From NCBI GenBank assembly GCA_947501935.1, contig CANMXU010000021.1:25325-89324 (forward strand): a stretch of 64,000 bases of DNA. Direction: 5' to 3'. The notes beneath the pieces are model-generated. The model saw only the letters and a program-made list of their open reading frames with translations. It was not told the origin of the DNA and searched no databases. Both the position numbers and the translations under genes were made by a program. This DNA comes from an uncultured Alteromonadaceae bacterium. GTDB lineage: Bacteria; Pseudomonadota; Gammaproteobacteria; Enterobacterales; Alteromonadaceae. This document shows positions 63,825 to 64,000 of this stretch, piece after piece; position 1 is the stretch's first letter; each line of letters opens with the position of its first letter.

Positions 63825-63923
63825 ATCAAGCTCAAGGTCACTTAATGAATTGAAAAGGTCTCTCCCTAAAATAGACTGATAACGTTGAAGAAGGATATGA
63901 CACCAATCATTTTCCCATTCAGA

Positions 63924-64000
63924 TGTAGTGGCATAGTTAATTTGGCCACCTACTTGGAGATGTTATTATGCATCTCATAACAACTTAGGTGATAGAAATG
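63924..64000 (+). mobile_element. possible left end of an insertion sequence
   Basis: The truncated frame on the other strand ends here. A GGCCACC-containing sequence follows, then a plus-strand ATG at 63998-64000 with AGGTGA 5 bases upstream, running out of the window. An IS with its transposase starting here would explain the truncation. The family cannot be named from this fragment. Confidence 0.3.

Overview
The window is AT-rich marine gammaproteobacterial DNA. The gene set (NAD-dependent glutamate dehydrogenase, prc-proQ-msrC, thrS-infC-rpmI-rplT, long-form purC, clustered TonB-dependent receptors, sulfatase, DUF1501/DUF1800) fits the Alteromonadales, most likely Colwelliaceae (Colwellia or Thalassotalea type). 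That placement is inference from gene content and sequence style; no marker phylogeny was run. There is no rRNA, CRISPR array or complete mobile element. One tRNA, one relic integrase and a possible insertion-sequence edge lie at the right end.

Left part (1-19556), almost all on the minus strand: a truncated NAD-glutamate dehydrogenase; a four-gene envelope cluster (DUF1302 beta-barrel, DUF1329 LolA/B-like protein, YCF48-like propeller, MMPL/RND exporter) preceded by two overlapping FadR-like sites and split by a strong internal hairpin; a DUF2835 protein; pepN; an NhaC antiporter; the prc, proQ, small orphan, msrC group; and a SIMPL-domain protein.

Middle left (19996-30428), mostly plus strand, holds secreted or membrane proteins of poorly known function: a b-type cytochrome fused to an ethylbenzene-dehydrogenase-type haem domain, a DUF1566/DNRLRE protein, and a lipoprotein with three InlB-type repeats and an SdiA-regulated-like domain. 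After yceH (minus strand) comes a translationally coupled DUF1501-DUF1800 pair with a CHRD domain.

Centre (30852-52598), all minus strand, reads as a carbohydrate-utilisation locus: galE-galT-galK, three paralogous TonB-dependent receptors plus the relic of a fourth, two tandem GH43-like secreted enzymes resembling exo-beta-1,3-galactanases, and a formylglycine-type sulfatase. Receptor promoters share one architecture, and a 16-bp motif in them recurs at the galE promoter. The simplest reading is desulfation and exo-cleavage of a sulfated beta-1,3-galactan outside the cell or in the periplasm, TonB-driven uptake, and Leloir-pathway catabolism of galactose. No regulator, endo-enzyme or inner-membrane sugar transporter is present.

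Right part (52988-64000): housekeeping genes (purC, rplT, rpmI, infC with a likely AUU start, thrS), a START-domain protein, a COG2509-type flavoprotein, ferredoxin fdxA, a CPXCG protein and a NorM-type MATE pump. Then come tRNA-Val(GAC), a collapsed integrase pseudogene and a 5'-truncated reading frame next to a possible insertion sequence at the window edge.
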